The notes beneath the pieces are model-generated. The model saw nothing but the letters and a program-made list of their open reading frames with translations, ran no database searches and was not told the origin of the DNA. Of a stretch of DNA of 64,000 bases, positions 19,683 to 31,036 are shown in pieces (position 1 is the stretch's first letter; every line of letters begins with the position of its first letter). Source of the stretch: Lepidostoma basale (taxonomy: Eukaryota > Arthropoda > Insecta > Trichoptera > Lepidostomatidae); assembly GCA_022606425.2 (NCBI GenBank), contig JAHDVF020000933.1, positions 62,001-126,000 of the forward strand, in the 5' to 3' direction. A program made the translations under genes and the position numbers.

Positions 19683-19770
19683 TAATATATATTTTTTTAT
19701 ATTTTGTGGATTAAACAAAGTTATTATTAATTTCCTAAGTATAATACAATGGAATTCCACAGTGTTAATG
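19683..19770. repeat. Half copy of the 8030 foldback family
   Basis: One arm (GGATTAAACAAAGTT) followed by AATGGAATTCCACAGTG, as after the foldback at 8030-8121. Confidence 0.6.
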
Positions 19771-19814
19771 CCTTAGCGTTTAATAAGTAAAAAAATGGAT
19801 TATCTAAAATATAA

Positions 19815-20330
19815 ATCGGCGATATGAGATGTCAGAATAATAGACGTGCGTGCATGACGTGTTTGAGGAATCTTCTTCTTCTTTTAATAGATCTGACGAT
19901 CTGTGACACAGAAATCATATCTCGTCGGATGATGAGATCCAGCTGTCCTTCCATCTCTTAGGCGGTCTTCCAGGTGGGCGGTGTCCGGAGGGGATTTCAT
20001 AAGCTGCTGTATATGCAAGTCTGTCGCCATCCATTCGGGCTACATGGTCCCTCCAGTATCTTCTTCTGGATCTACTCCACTGAACGATATTCTCTATTTC
20101 GCAAGTTTTCCTTTTGTCTACGTTGCGGACACGATCTCGGAGAGTTTTTCCAGTAATTGATCTTAGGACCTTCATCTCCGATGTTCTTAGAAGTCCCTTG
20201 GTTCGCACAGTGTCAGCCCGCGTCATGATAGGTCGCACGCATGTTTTATTGTTTGAGGAATCAAAACATTTATTTATGGAGAGTCGAGTTCTTACTTTTA
20301 TGGCTACCCCTTCGGGAAAATGTCGTAAAG
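19815..20330 (+). mobile_element. RTE-A remnant split by RTE-B1
   Basis: Left piece reads the RACMT-like block (ACGTGCGTGCATGACG) and the right piece ends in a GGCTACCCCTTCGGG-like word. The interruption carries a 13-bp duplication, TGTTTGAGGAATC, at 19860-19872 and 20250-20262. Confidence 0.75.
19873..20249 (-). mobile_element. RTE-B1 3' end with clean target duplication
   Basis: Minus-strand 107-codon frame: a TRADTVRTKGLLRTSEMKVL block, TLRDRVRNVDKRKTCEIE and GRPPKRWKDSW. The 3' tail is (GAA)n. It is 5'-truncated at MRPIMT, as expected for target-primed insertion. Confidence 0.9.
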
Positions 20331-20699
20331 TGTGTACTAAGAAAATTACTCAAAAATATGGTCTTGAAAATAAATACCACAAGTGTAAAAAATATGTTAC
20401 AATATAACAAGTAATATTTTTTACTTACTTTTTACTTTGAATCAAGCACTGTTACAAAATGTCCTTAGAGTCTCGGAAAATATACTCACGTTTACGTGTC
20501 CCAAGGACATATTACGAACAGGATATAACATTAGATCCTTCAGATATTCGATCATCCCACTCTGCGGACATCCAATTTCCTTCCCCAAGTTATTTTTCTG
20601 CGAACTTTATTAGCTTTTGTGGTCGTAAAATATTTTGAACGTAGTAAAAATTAAAGCATAATAAAAATTTATCTTTCATTGTTACTTGAGAAATAATAA
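20331..20699. other. No recognised feature
   Basis: AT-rich spacer, no frame or repeat recognised. Confidence 0.5.
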
Positions 20700-21478
20700 A
20701 ATCTAACCAGCTAACGAACCATCACGCCGTCTCTCCGAAGGGGAAGACAGAAATAATGGACTGCCACACTATTTTTTGACATACATTACTTCTTTCGCAT
20801 CCTCAACATTCATACTTCGTGTCACGCACGCATCTCGATTTCTCCGACTCCTCACGTGGCCAACATTCAATATTTGATCTGTCATGTTTTTCTCGGCCTT
20901 CCTCTATTTCTAGTTTCATTTACTTCTTTAACATATACATTTTTAGCGTTTTTCTTCATTTATTCTTTCCGTGTATCTAAATCATTTTAATGTTCTTTTC
21001 ATTGTTTTGTTCATAACTCTTTCATTCACTTCCTATATTTTCATTCGACACTCTATCACACGCAGTTTTTCCGTACATTCATTCGTCTAAGAAATCTCAT
21101 TTCTATTGCATTTATTATAGTTTCATCCATAAGTAAGGATCGGCACAAGAACACCATTGTGCACTGCAATTTTAGCTTTTTTGGTTAGGCTTTTGTGCAT
21201 GCTTTGAAAAACTTAAATCCACCATTCATTTTGTTGCCTGCCCCAACCCTTATTTCAATATACCTCTCCACTCTTTTCCACAACTTTTGTAAACATAATA
21301 CGCAAATATAATATACAAACTCACCAACTTGCTCCATATTTTCACCATTCACGCTTATGTTGCAGACTGTCATGATTTCTTCATTTTCTAAAATCATTAC
21401 CTTAGACTTATTCACATTTATCATCGGATCACTTCGTATGCATACCTCATTCATACTTGTCACCAGAACTAAAAAAAA
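20700..21478 (-). mobile_element. RTE-A C-terminal half
   Basis: Minus-strand copy from RSDPMINVNKSKVMILENEE through VEFVYY and the RINAVEMRS block to the 3' end; the tail is AACCAGCTAACG. Heavily frame-shifted, so older than the 8157 and 51866 copies. Confidence 0.85.
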
Positions 21479-21522
21479 ACTTAAAACCCTTAAAAACGTG
21501 ACTGAACATACACAATACATTG

Positions 21523-22081
21523 CTAATGTGTAAAGGCAACAAGCCGTAACTTAAGTTGGGGCTGTTTTGCGTAACACGGCTCAAAACATTCTTATAACTG
21601 GCCTCTATCATATACAATCACAGATTTTTCTCTATCTCTTCCCTTTACTGAGATATTCACTATCCCAATAGCCGCAAAATTATATTAATTTGATACATGT
21701 TTTGGCAAAAAGCATCATTTTAAGTTGCTGCTTTTTACCACGGCACAGCCAAAACTTGCGGCCTTTTGCTGCGACACAATATGTATCCTGGCAAATGACA
21801 GCAACTTAAATTGCGGCCCATTACCAAATTATTTGTGGACGGTCTAGCTAATATGAGGCGGCAAAACACATTTTCTTTAATAATATGAAGCTTACTATAC
21901 TTTTATGGCAAAAACACATCTTAATCATTTCTAAAAACTGTATTCTTTCTTTTAAAACTAAGTTTGCATAAGAAAACTTATTTTAAATGATTAAATATAG
22001 CAAAAAACAAAATAAAACTATAAACCCGTTTATCTCAAAACTACTATTTTTAACTTGCGGCTATTTGCCTTTGCACATTAG
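21523..22081. mobile_element. 559-bp TIR element with ATTG target duplication
   Basis: Inverted ends CTAATGTGTAAAGGCAA and CTAATGTGCAAAGGCAA, extending with mismatches to about 33 bp. ATTG flanks both ends (21519-21522 and 22082-22085). The interior repeats an AACTTGCGGC-like word in both orientations. No transposase frame. A four-base duplication is unusual among MITEs; the superfamily is undecided. Confidence 0.78.
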
Positions 22082-22085
22082 ATTG

Positions 22086-22512
22086 GTTCCTCGCTTATTA
22101 ACATTTTCAGAGTCCTTGAAGATTCGCAAAAGAATAAAAAGATGAAAGTATGAATGGAAGTAGGAAAAAATAACTAAACATCATCTCTATGCCACTTACC
22201 TGCCAAGCATTGGACTCCAGTGTCAAGTACGACATGGTCCAGCCACCGTCCTCCCAGGTTTCTGATGCTGGAAGCCGGAACCCTGGAGATCAGATGTGGT
22301 CACTCTAGCTGCACTCATATACGCCCGTTTACAGTCTCACAGCACTATGCATGTCGACGTAAAAGCACTTAATCTTTTTGATAAGCCAAGAAATATGTTT
22401 AAACTTGTCGGCAAGCAAAAATTATATTATTATAAATCAGATGCATATATCTTCCGCACACAATTCTGTAAACAAAATAAAATAGATACAATAAAATAAT
22501 AACCTATTTTTG
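22086..22512. other. Unassigned
   Basis: A GC-richer stretch at 22190-22310 has no recognisable protein; the remainder is AT-rich. Confidence 0.4.
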
Positions 22513-22815
22513 CAACGATAATCTAAACCCGAAACTCCGACATGGAATGGTACAATATATTATACTACGAGTATATAGCTGTGAAACTTGAACTTTGAAA
22601 GTGAATGTAATGAATCAGAGATATTTGAGATGTAGATATGCTAAAGAATGATCCGTTTACCATGGACCGATAAGGTCAGTAATGCAGACGTGCTGCAGAG
22701 AGCCGGAGCTAATATAAAGGTATTGTCCAGTGTGAAGGTTAAAAAGATCTCATATTTGGGTCATGTTCTTAGTTGAGAAAAATACCACCTTTTCCAACTG
22801 ATAATCATGGGCAAG
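22513..22815 (+). mobile_element. RTE-F fragment
   Basis: TMDR-like region, WTDKVSNADVLQRAGANIK and VKKISYLGHVLS, then decay. Corresponds to 33535-33850. Confidence 0.75.
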
Positions 22816-22924
22816 ATGGAAGGAAGGAGATGTCAGAAGACAGGAGTGGTTGTACTAGTCTGTCGATGCCAGCTAGCTTTGCGAAACCGCTCGCTGTCGA
22901 AATAAAGACAATAGTGGAAAAAGT

Positions 22925-23352
22925 TATTCTTCTTCTTCTCCTTATAGACCTTTGGTCTGTTCCTGAAATCAGGCTGGCCTCTCTTGGGAGGTTGACTCCC
23001 AACTATCTCTCCATCTCTTCGGCGGTCTTCCGGGGGGACGGCAGCCGGCAGGTATCTGATGCGCCACAGCGTGTGAGATTCTGGTGGGATCCATCCTCTG
23101 CACGTGCCCATTCCAGTATTTTCTGCGTTGTCTGCCCCATCTCAGGACATCCTTCACCTTGCAGATCTCGCGGATAACCGTGTTCCTCACTCTATCTCGA
23201 ATAGTCCTTCCTGATATCACCCTCAACGTCCTCATCTCTGCCACCCGTACTTTAGCCTTCGTTCTTGTGGTAACCGCTCTGGTCTCAATGCTATATGTCA
23301 GTATAGGCCTTACGCAGGTTTTATATATTCTGACCTTACTATCAGTTGTCAT
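22925..23352 (-). mobile_element. RTE-B2 3' region
   Basis: 127-codon minus frame: MTTDSKVRIYKTCVRPILTY, RTLRVISGRTIRDRVRNT, RQRRKYWNGHVQRMDPTR and GRPPKRWRDSWEST, then a TTCTTCTTCTCC tail complement. Frame intact; the RT core is absent. Confidence 0.9.
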
Positions 23353-23977
23353 ATACTTATTGATAATAACTTGTTGATGAAGTAATTAATAACAAAATAT
23401 CGTTTTTTTTTTTAAATGAACTTCCATCAAGCAATTAATTTTAATAAGCTGTTAAAACTCCTCAAAAATATCACGTAACTAGAATGTATTTTATTTAAAA
23501 ATACGTAGTAAAATTTATTAATTTAGAATTATAATGATTTTTCCCTTTTCTCAAAACAAAAGAATCCCCGGTATCAAAGAATTATAAAAAACAATGTTTT
23601 AAAACAAAATTATACGATGCATAATACGAACTGGGAGGCAAAAACAAGAAATCTCCATTTCAAGACTTTTTCAAACGAAATCCCTTTGTCTCAAGCCACC
23701 CCGGTCTCCCCTCCGCAAACTTTTGTTCCTTTCAGCAGAGAATGAGATTAGACAAATATAAAAATAATTATGCGAAGATAACGGGGAACCAGAGACAATA
23801 TTATTTGAGGGGAGGCTGGGGGGTGAGGGACAACCAATTGGATAATTCGGATAAAGGAAAGATTTTGTTTTCCTGTATTTGTCATTTAATTACACTGTTT
23901 CTTTCATTTTTTGTTTTAGTTTATTTTAACGTAACAAATTTATTGTACTGTAAAAATTTTGTCTGTTACGTATTTAT
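23353..23977. other. Unassigned
   Basis: Includes a foldback-like scrap at 23395-23430 (compare 12110-12160). The rest is not recognised. Confidence 0.4.
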
Positions 23978-24392
23978 TATGAGAACTGACAGTAATGTCA
24001 GATTATATAAAACCTGCGTAAGGCCTATACTGACACACACCATTGAGAACAGAGCGGATACCACAAGAACGAAGGCGGGTGGCAGAGATGAGAACGCTGA
24101 GGATGATAGCAGGAAGGACTATTCGAGATAGGGTGAGGAACACGGCCATCCGCGAGATCTGCAAGGTGGAGGATGTCGTGAGATGGAGCACACAACGCAG
24201 AAGATACTGGAATGCGCACGTGCAGAGGATGGATCCCACCAGAATCCTACACGCTGTGGCGCATCAGATTCCTGCCGACTACCGTCCCCCCGGAAGACCG
24301 CCGAAGAGATGGATAGATAGTTGGGAGTCAACCTCCTGCCTGATTTTAGGAACAGATCAAAGGTTTATAAGGAGAAGAAGAAGATGTAGACC
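23978..24392 (+). mobile_element. RTE-B2 3' region, opposite strand
   Basis: Same peptides as 22925-23352 in the plus direction, with a frameshift at about 24075 splitting KTCVRPILTHTIENRADT from VAEMRTLRMIAGRTIRD. Ends AGGAGAAGAAGAAG. The two copies form an inverted pair about 630 bp apart. Confidence 0.88.
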
Positions 24393-24469
24393 TATTTGTT
24401 CGATACATATTATCAAGACGGCTTTTATCCTTATGGGTACAAGTTGTCATAATATTATTTGTTGAAAAG

Positions 24470-24995
24470 TTTATCTCACCGGAGGGGTAGGAAGAAAGGA
24501 TGAACCGACATACCGCTCTATTCGGAGATACCTCTCTAGATTCCTCTACATTTATACATCGTAACATGCACAATCGTCGATATATCGACTCCTCACGTGA
24601 CCGACGTTCAATATTTTATTTATTTAATCGTGCCGCGGTTTTCTCCGTCTTTCTCTATTTCTAGTTCCATTTACATCGTTAACAAATACTATTTTTTACC
24701 ATTCTTTATTTATTCAGTCTTTCCATGTGTCTAAACAATCTTAAAGATCCTTTCATTATTTTCTTCATTACACTTTCATTCGCACCGCATTCACTCCTAA
24801 TATTTTCATTCAAACATTCGTCTAACATACACTCTGTCATTTACAAATTTTACACACATTCGTCTAAGAGATCTCATTTCTACTGCATTTATTCTACTTT
24901 CATCCTTCTTTTGCTATTTTCATACTTCGCTTCCATACATAAGGGTCGATACAAGAACACCATTGTGCACTACCATTTAAATCTGTTTGGATAGG
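24470..24995 (-). mobile_element. RTE-A 3' region
   Basis: Complement of the HNGVLVSTLMYGSEV to CMLRCINVEES region; the TAAC tail is missing, and it starts within the YPSGE codons. Confidence 0.82.
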
Positions 24996-25064
24996 TTAAT
25001 TATAATTATTTATATTATTATTCTTCTTATTATTTTTACACAGAAATCATGTAGTTTGGTAGTT

Positions 25065-25812
25065 ATCCGTGGCTCTATCCCACAGCATTTCTTTTGAAAA
25101 TGCTCGGAACCAATTCTCTACAGCCTGGAAGATATAGGCATCTCATAACCAATTTCTTTAGATTACTCAGGGGATATTACGACAACTCGGCCGTGCTGGA
25201 GGTGTTGGGCTTTTTATCCCTGATTGATGTGTCCGACAGCGACAGCACAAATTGATTTACCTACCGGCCGCCAGAACCAATCTGCCTCTGGTGACACCGG
25301 TGGGAAGACCAATTAGTCTGCTGAACGCGGTCTCCTCGGTGATCGACGTCTTTCATATTAGTGAAGGTACACTCAGGGTACAAATACTCTCTACTTTAGA
25401 AAGTATCTTGTCTTCCTAATGTCGAACCATCTCCAATGCATTCTTGGTATTATTATTAATTTGTTGAATCGCTCTTTACATCATGACAGCATGCGTCCAA
25501 TCGATGTAAAGGGTATTATAGCTATCATAGTTATTCTCGTGACATGTGATAGATTGATTATCTATCGCCATTTTATTGTCACGTGAATTCTACACCAGAC
25601 CAAAGACATTGTGACAATCACACTGCCCTCGCCGGGAATCGAACCCGGAACCTTCAGGGTGGCAGTGCATTGCACTAACCACTCGGTCACGAAGGTCGCC
25701 ATTATTATGTTGTATGTGTGTAATATTTTACCTATACTCAACAGATGCCTTAAACATTTATGCTGTTTGTAATGTCTTTTGAGTAAATAAACTGATTTGA
25801 TTTGATTTGATG
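25065..25812 (+). mobile_element. LINE-N 3' end interrupted by S1
   Basis: Coding end at 25065-25447 (a NSAVLEVLGFLSL-like segment, AARTNLPLVTPVGRPISL and VIDVFH), then S1, then the 3' UTR at 25728-25812 with TAAACTGATTTGATTTGATT. It is the longest LINE-N coding remnant in the window. Confidence 0.82.
25448..25699 (-). mobile_element. S1 SINE, full length
   Basis: (AAT)n tail at the low-coordinate end, head at the high end (GCGACCTTCGTGACCGAGTGG reverse-complemented). B box GGTTCGATTCC near 25634-25645. Nested in LINE-N. Confidence 0.88.
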
Positions 25813-26020
25813 ACTCCTAGGATGATGAGGACCAGCTGTCCCTCCATCTCTTAGATGGTCTTTCAGGTGGACGGTGTCCGGAGGGGATTTCGTAATTGGT
25901 TGTTTCGTGATGCGTGTCTGTCACTATCCATTCTGGCTTCATAGTCCCTTCAATATCTTCTTCTGGATCTACTCCACCGAACGATATCCTCTATTTCGCA
26001 AGTTGTTCTTAAGTCTCTTT
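25808..26020 (-). mobile_element. RTE-B1 fragment
   Basis: Complement of the RRRYW region to KDSW part; several stops. Begins right at the LINE-N tail. Confidence 0.75.
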
Positions 26021-26057
26021 CTTATGTCGGTTTTTCCCATTTTTATCAAGTATTATA

Positions 26058-26576
26058 TTTTAAGGATAAATTGTATCTCAATAGAGACGAAGATGTAAAT
26101 TATTTGGAACCAGAATATGTTAGTCGAGGTGTTTACAGGACTTATGACCTGTCATTAGTTGGGTTAAGCGATCACCTTATGTTAACAACATTCCCCATTC
26201 CGCCCTTCTTACGACACCACATTTGACAATTTTTAGGAACTTGTATATATGCTACTATTTTTTAATACCTTCACATTGTTGTACACTAGCGCCATCTATT
26301 AAGCTAATTTGTAAGCATTAAGCAGGAAATCTTATTAATACAATGTGAAAGGGTTTTCCGCAATTATCACATTGCTAGATAACGCCTGGAGTGAAACTAC
26401 AATTTTTATGCTATTAATTTGTACCAGTTTTTTTATAGAATTTGTTTTTTTGTATACAAATACTTGTAGACAAATACTAGATTTTTACCCATTGCGGATT
26501 ACTGGATTTTTACTCATATTATGTTTCTAAATAATTTACATCTTCGTCTCTATTGAGATACAGTTATTCCTTAAAA
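26058..26576. mobile_element. MITE with 47-bp inverted ends
   Basis: Ends share TTGTATCTCAATAGAGACG and AAGATGTAAATTATTT in inverted order (26058-26105 and 26530-26576). A second inverted pair, AAATACTTGTAGACAAATAC and its complement, lies at about 26447-26491 and 26594-26638. A related copy is at 54795-55000. No coding capacity. Confidence 0.75.
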
Positions 26577-26639
26577 AATGATTAACTGAAAAAATGGTAA
26601 AAATCCAGTATTTGTCTACAAGTATTTGTATACAAAGAA

Positions 26640-27078
26640 GCAAAAAGTATTATATGTTATATTTTGTAATAATCAACAGGTAATAAATGTATGAGCAATC
26701 ATATAGCGGTATATTTTATATTCCTATGTACACTGTTCTATCAAGAGAGCACCATAATACATACGCTTCCGGCAAATCGTACCAAGCAACAACTTTCATA
26801 GTCGAGATGAACGCCGACGGCGGCGCGGCGTCCCGACGGCGAAAGTTCGCGCCGCGCTTGCGAAATCGAAAGTGAATATTCTCTTATTAGAATAATAAAC
26901 TTAATATATTCGTGAAGCTTTAGATTCTTGCATCCTTATACTATTTTGCGTTAAAACGGCTAAAATATTGATGTGTCATCAACAAAAAATAGATATATTC
27001 ATTTATTATATTTTTATAAACTGAATGGTGAATTTTGATAAACTGAAAGGTGAATTTTGAAAACAGTAGATGAGTTTT
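26640..27078. other. Unassigned; CG-rich patch 26805-26865
   Basis: The patch lies in a 62-codon plus frame (26687-26875) rich in arginine and alanine. It could be a CpG-type control region or an exon, but there is no supporting context. Confidence 0.3.
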
Positions 27079-27316
27079 GACGACCTTCGTGGCCAAATAG
27101 TAAGTGCTTTTACTGCCATCCCGAAGGTCCCGGGTTCGATTCCCGGGGATGGCATTATGATTATCACTGTCTTTGGTCTGGTGCAGAATTCACGTGACAA
27201 GAAAATGGTGATAGATTAGTTACCTATCACATGTCATGAGATTCAATATGATAGCTATGCCCTTTACCTCGCGCTGTAATGATGTAAAGGGCGATTTAAT
27301 AAAATAATAATAATAG
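27079..27316 (+). mobile_element. S1 SINE, full length
   Basis: GACGACCTTCGTGGCCAAATAG (mutated A box), GGTTCGATTCC B box, full body and an (AAT)n tail. Confidence 0.85.
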
Positions 27317-27636
27317 TAAACAGAAAATTTTAATTTGATAATCTTAAAGGTGAATTTTGAATGAACTGAAAGTTATTGATACTGAAATTAGAGGTGAAAC
27401 GAACATTGCAAACATCTTTAATAGAATATAGAGAAGCATTTAAGTCCCAATTTATTGATTATTTTTTCAAAATATAAGATGCTTAAAGAAAGCAAAAAAA
27501 ATGAAAATAAATGAAATGTCAACATAAATAATGCATAATAAAATCTTGTACTTTTACGTACCTTTATGAAAATATATTTTTACGGACACTTGTCGAATTT
27601 CACATTGTCGAAAATAAATATTTATATTTGGGAAAA
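27317..27636. other. No recognised feature
   Basis: AT-rich spacer with a repeated AGGTGAATTTTGA word on both sides of the S1 insertion (about 27005-27075 and 27345-27362). Confidence 0.4.
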
Positions 27637-27865
27637 AAAAACTTTGTTGTTTCTTGAACAATGATGTTAAACTCCATTTTGAGTAATCAATACGAAAGAA
27701 AACGTCTGTTTTCTAGAAGTTTTATTACAATTTATGGGAATGTTTCACTTGTCATTATGAAATATTGTTATTTATCAAAACGTTTTGTAATGTCTTAGAA
27801 AAGCAAAACATGTCATTCCCATGAATTATACATAATAAAACATCTATAAAACAGATGTTTTCTTT
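27637..27865. repeat. M1 foldback copy
   Basis: TTGTTTCTTGAACAATGATG, TTTTCTAGAAGTTTTATTA, an AAACATGTCATTCCCAT centre and a converse arm with ACATCTATAAAACAGATG. Confidence 0.75.
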
Positions 27866-28544
27866 CATTTTAAAATAACTGTAATCCTTGATGATTCATA
27901 TGAAATAAATATAATAAATAACAGAATAGCTGAAACGAAATAAAAAACAAATTTTTATGAATGTTATTTCAATTTTTAGATTATTTTTTTCTGCATGTTT
28001 CGAAGGCTTTAACCATCGGAATAGCGATATAAACAAACCAAAATTATGACAATGAAAATAATACAAGAACGCAGTTACATAATATGTATTATATATTATA
28101 TAACACGTGCTAGTTAATTAAGACAGAGTACCAGAGACATTAAAAGATCAGTGGGTGAAATTTTGAAAAGGATTTTGAATGGAAGTTTTGGGTTAAAGGT
28201 GATTTATTACTGTAAAAATATTATTATTACTATTAAAAGGTAAAAAAAGTGTTTTGATTCACACAAAAATTTATTTACGGAATTCCACGGTGCCGTCGCC
28301 TAAAGTTAAGTTTATATAATAAATAAAAATATGTTTTTAATATTCAATAGATATTTTTAACTAATAATAAACTGTGTGTAAAGAGGAAAAAAGTGTTGTG
28401 AAAATGAATTAAAAAAAAAAAAATTCAAAGTGAATCCACAACGAGCAATCATAGCAAATATAGAAGAAATATTGCTTCTTATAACTGTTAAGACAATCAA
28501 ATTATTTCATTGAAATCTCTTAATTCAGTTTATTTATAATCTAT
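27866..28544. other. Unassigned; decayed ribozyme-like stem at 27985-28030
   Basis: The minus strand at 27985-28030 shows CCGATGG, a stem, GAA, then ACATGC, a weak relative of the hammerhead-like motifs. The rest is AT-rich without recognised features. Confidence 0.35.
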
Positions 28545-28712
28545 TTCAAAATGAAAACATATATTTTCTAGAACTCTAAATTTAATGAGAATGACATATT
28601 TCGCCTGTCTAAGGCATTATCAAATGTACTTTTACTGCAAATTTGATAATGCCTTAGACAGGCGAAACGTGTCATCCATATAAAATATAATAAAACTTCT
28701 ATTAAACAAACT
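28545..28712. repeat. M1 foldback copy, strong centre
   Basis: TTTCGCCTGTCTAAGGCATT at 28602 and its complement at 28645 form an inverted repeat around a short AT centre, the cleanest M1 centre in the window. Confidence 0.8.
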
Positions 28713-28835
28713 AAAACAAATCATATAAAATACAATGATATAAAATAAAATAAAATAACAAAATAAAAATATTTTAACACCTAATATTCAATTTAGATGG
28801 TGCACTTGTTGACATGGACGATCCGGACTAGTTTT
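28713..28835 (-). repeat. R3 fragment
   Basis: AAAATACAATGA and GATGGTGCACTTGTTGACAT words match the R3 copy at 51540-51720. Confidence 0.6.
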
Positions 28836-29089
28836 AAGTAATTCTAGGTAAATTTTTCACAATCTACAATAAGTATATTAAAAGGTTAATAATGTATAAA
28901 AAATTCATGTCATAAATAGTGGGGTATCAGTCATGATACTCCTCTCACGATACTCTCATATTTAATCGAATAAATAAATATTAAAATTTAAAAAAATCAG
29001 AAATATTATTATTAAAATGAAGCATATAAAATGAACATACGAGCAAAATGTGCATATCGGGTTTATTTCACTCTTAACTAGTAGCACTT

Positions 29090-29310
29090 TTCACGCGCGG
29101 AAAATTCGCGAATTCGAAAATGGAATTTGGAACGGCCGCTCTCGGGGGGTGGGGGCACAAGATGGCGGTGAGGGCGCTAGGGCGGCCCGCGGCGGGCGAC
29201 GCTCGGAGGCAGACTACCGCCACCGGCGCAGGGACCCGAGGCGGAGGCCGGGGGCGTATCGACCGCTGGCGTCCGGGCCCGCCGGCACGCGGGTTGAACT
29301 TGCCTGGATA
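29090..29310. other. Isolated GC-rich island
   Basis: About 220 bp with many CpG steps in an AT-rich setting. Both strands have short open frames rich in Arg, Gly and Ala (80 to 112 codons), with no recognisable domain. It may be the 5' UTR of a LINE, a host promoter, or an exon; no way to decide here. Confidence 0.4.
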
Positions 29311-29337
29311 CTCCACCGGCTGCTACTCCCTCTCTCA

Positions 29338-29425
29338 TCGTCATCTTCTTCTTCTCCTTTTAGACCCTTGATCTGTTCCTATTGTTAGGCTGGTCTCTCT
29401 TGGAAAATGACTCCCAGCTATTTCC
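29338..29425 (-). mobile_element. RTE-B2 3' tip
   Basis: TCTTCTTCTCCTTTTAGACC and the following Leu/Ser-rich complement match the 3' end at 22925-23010. Confidence 0.75.
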
Positions 29426-30330
29426 AAGATCATAAAAAGATGCGGATGATATTTGCCATGACCAAGAAAAAACTGAAAATACTTTTGAACGCATTCCATC
29501 TTGCTAGTAAAAAATATAACATGACTATATCTGTAGCAAGGACCAAGAGTATGGTATTCTCTGGAACTCGGGTGGGATGTAGCGGGGCTGAGGAGGGCGT
29601 TTTAGTAAAACAGATAGAACACTTTAGATATCTGGGTGTGGACATGTGTGGACAAACGGTTTGAAGAATTCAATATGGAAAAACCCTGACACGAGGATCA
29701 GCAGCTGAGTGAGAATTTATAAGACGTGTGTGCGACCAGTGTGTCTTGCCAGTCATGACGCACGGAGCCGAGACGTGGACACTGACAAAAGGTCTAGTCT
29801 ACAGATTCAAGGTCGCCCAACGCGCCATGGAAAGAGCCGTGCTTGGAATAACCTTGAGGGACAGATTTAGAAACGAATTTATTAATCAATAAACCAAGGT
29901 GACTGAGGTGGCTCTGAGGATAGGCGGGCTGAAGTGGCGATGGGCTGGCCACAGGAGGATCCAATGTTCTGCGGGATACCCGCTTGTACAGCGCGGGCCA
30001 AAATTGAAAGCTGTGCGTCCTTCGTCTTAATTAAGCTTAGACTATAATGTTCTCGGCGAAAATCTGATTTGTGTGAAAGCACCCCCGTTTTAAGATCGTG
30101 ATCTTTCTATAAAGATATCTGTCGGAGAACCGACGGCCGATAGGGGAGACGGGTTCTGGAGTGGAGACCGCGTACAGGATCACGCGGAGTTAGACGTTCC
30201 CCTGCCTGCTGGACCAACGATCTGAAGAGAATTGCTGAACGTGGATGGACAGGAACGGCAATTGATAGGGGGCGGTGGCGGGCTATTGGAGAGGCCTACA
30301 TTCAGCAGTGGATGACAGACGGCTGATGAT
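29426..30330 (+). mobile_element. RTE-G-related 3' half
   Basis: Frame 29407-29664 carries MTISVARTKSMVFSGTRVG and IEHFRYLGV (RT motif E region). Further on come RFKVAQRAMERAVLGITLRD, GGLKWRWAGH and, at 30120-30330, RTGSRGVRR and a GEAYIQQWMTDG end. Frameshifts at about 29665, 29760 and 29985. Confidence 0.82.
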
Positions 30331-30764
30331 GTGTGCGATCCATCGTGAGATATAGGATCGAGTGCAGAGCGGACACCATACTCACAAAAACGCGCTCAGA
30401 GTAGTTACACTAAAAAGATGAAGAAGAAGAAAAAATATGGAGGTAGAAAAGAGAGTCTGGGCGGGAGAAGCAGAAAATCCTGTCGACAATTGTTCAGTTG
30501 CAGCACAACATCCCTGTTTAGAGCTGATGTATCAAAACCATGATGTTGTCCAACAACAAGAATGAGATAAAAATTAATTTTTGTCTGTTTGTCCTCGATG
30601 TTCTCGAAAATTACTCGACAGATTTCACTGAAAATATCACAGTTTGTTTTTGTTTTGAAATTTGTTTAAATAAAATCCAATATGTAAAACTGTTATGTTA
30701 TTAATATGAAAACATTGAACCCGCCATAATGTATTGAGGTAAGACAATTTTTTTTCACCACCGA
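30331..30764. other. Unassigned
   Basis: A short RTE-like scrap at 30340-30420 (..ECRADTILTKTRS) is followed by GAAGAAGAAGAA; the rest is not recognised. Confidence 0.4.
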
Positions 30765-30852
30765 GGAAATCAATGATATTAGAATTTATTTTACCATCTT
30801 CAATATGAGCCGAAAATAGCTGATTATAATGAAGAAGGAATCCGGTCATTTC
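30765..30852 (-). mobile_element. S4 body without head
   Basis: About 85 bp matching 9728-9812 (ATCAATGATATTAGAA, TTCAATATGAGC, ATGAAGAAGGAATCCGGTCA). Its tRNA-like head is absent. Confidence 0.6.
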
Positions 30853-30867
30853 AAAGTTTTCGTCATC

Positions 30868-30975
30868 TTTTGGGTGGTCTTCCTGGAGGTCGATTTCCTG
30901 TTGGTACTTTATTTGCGGCTACATTGATCACTCTTTCAGAACATGCTCTTTCCACGTGATCTCTCCAGTAGCGTT
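30868..30975 (-). mobile_element. RTE-B3 fragment
   Basis: Complement of RYWRDHVERACSERVI and NRPPGRPPKR; no tail. Confidence 0.75.
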
Positions 30976-31036
30976 AAATTGAAATAAAATGATTCTCTAT
31001 AATCCAAAGAGTTTAGAAATTAAAAAAAATCTAAAA

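Noticed and set aside
22833..23177. Overlapping 60-134 codon frames opposite RTE-B2
   Set aside because: They are antisense or shifted shadows of the RTE-B2 coding region.
29050..29388. 112-codon Arg/Gly/Ala-rich gene
   Set aside because: Open frames appear on both strands through the CpG-rich block because stop codons are AT-rich; no domain, no consistent start.
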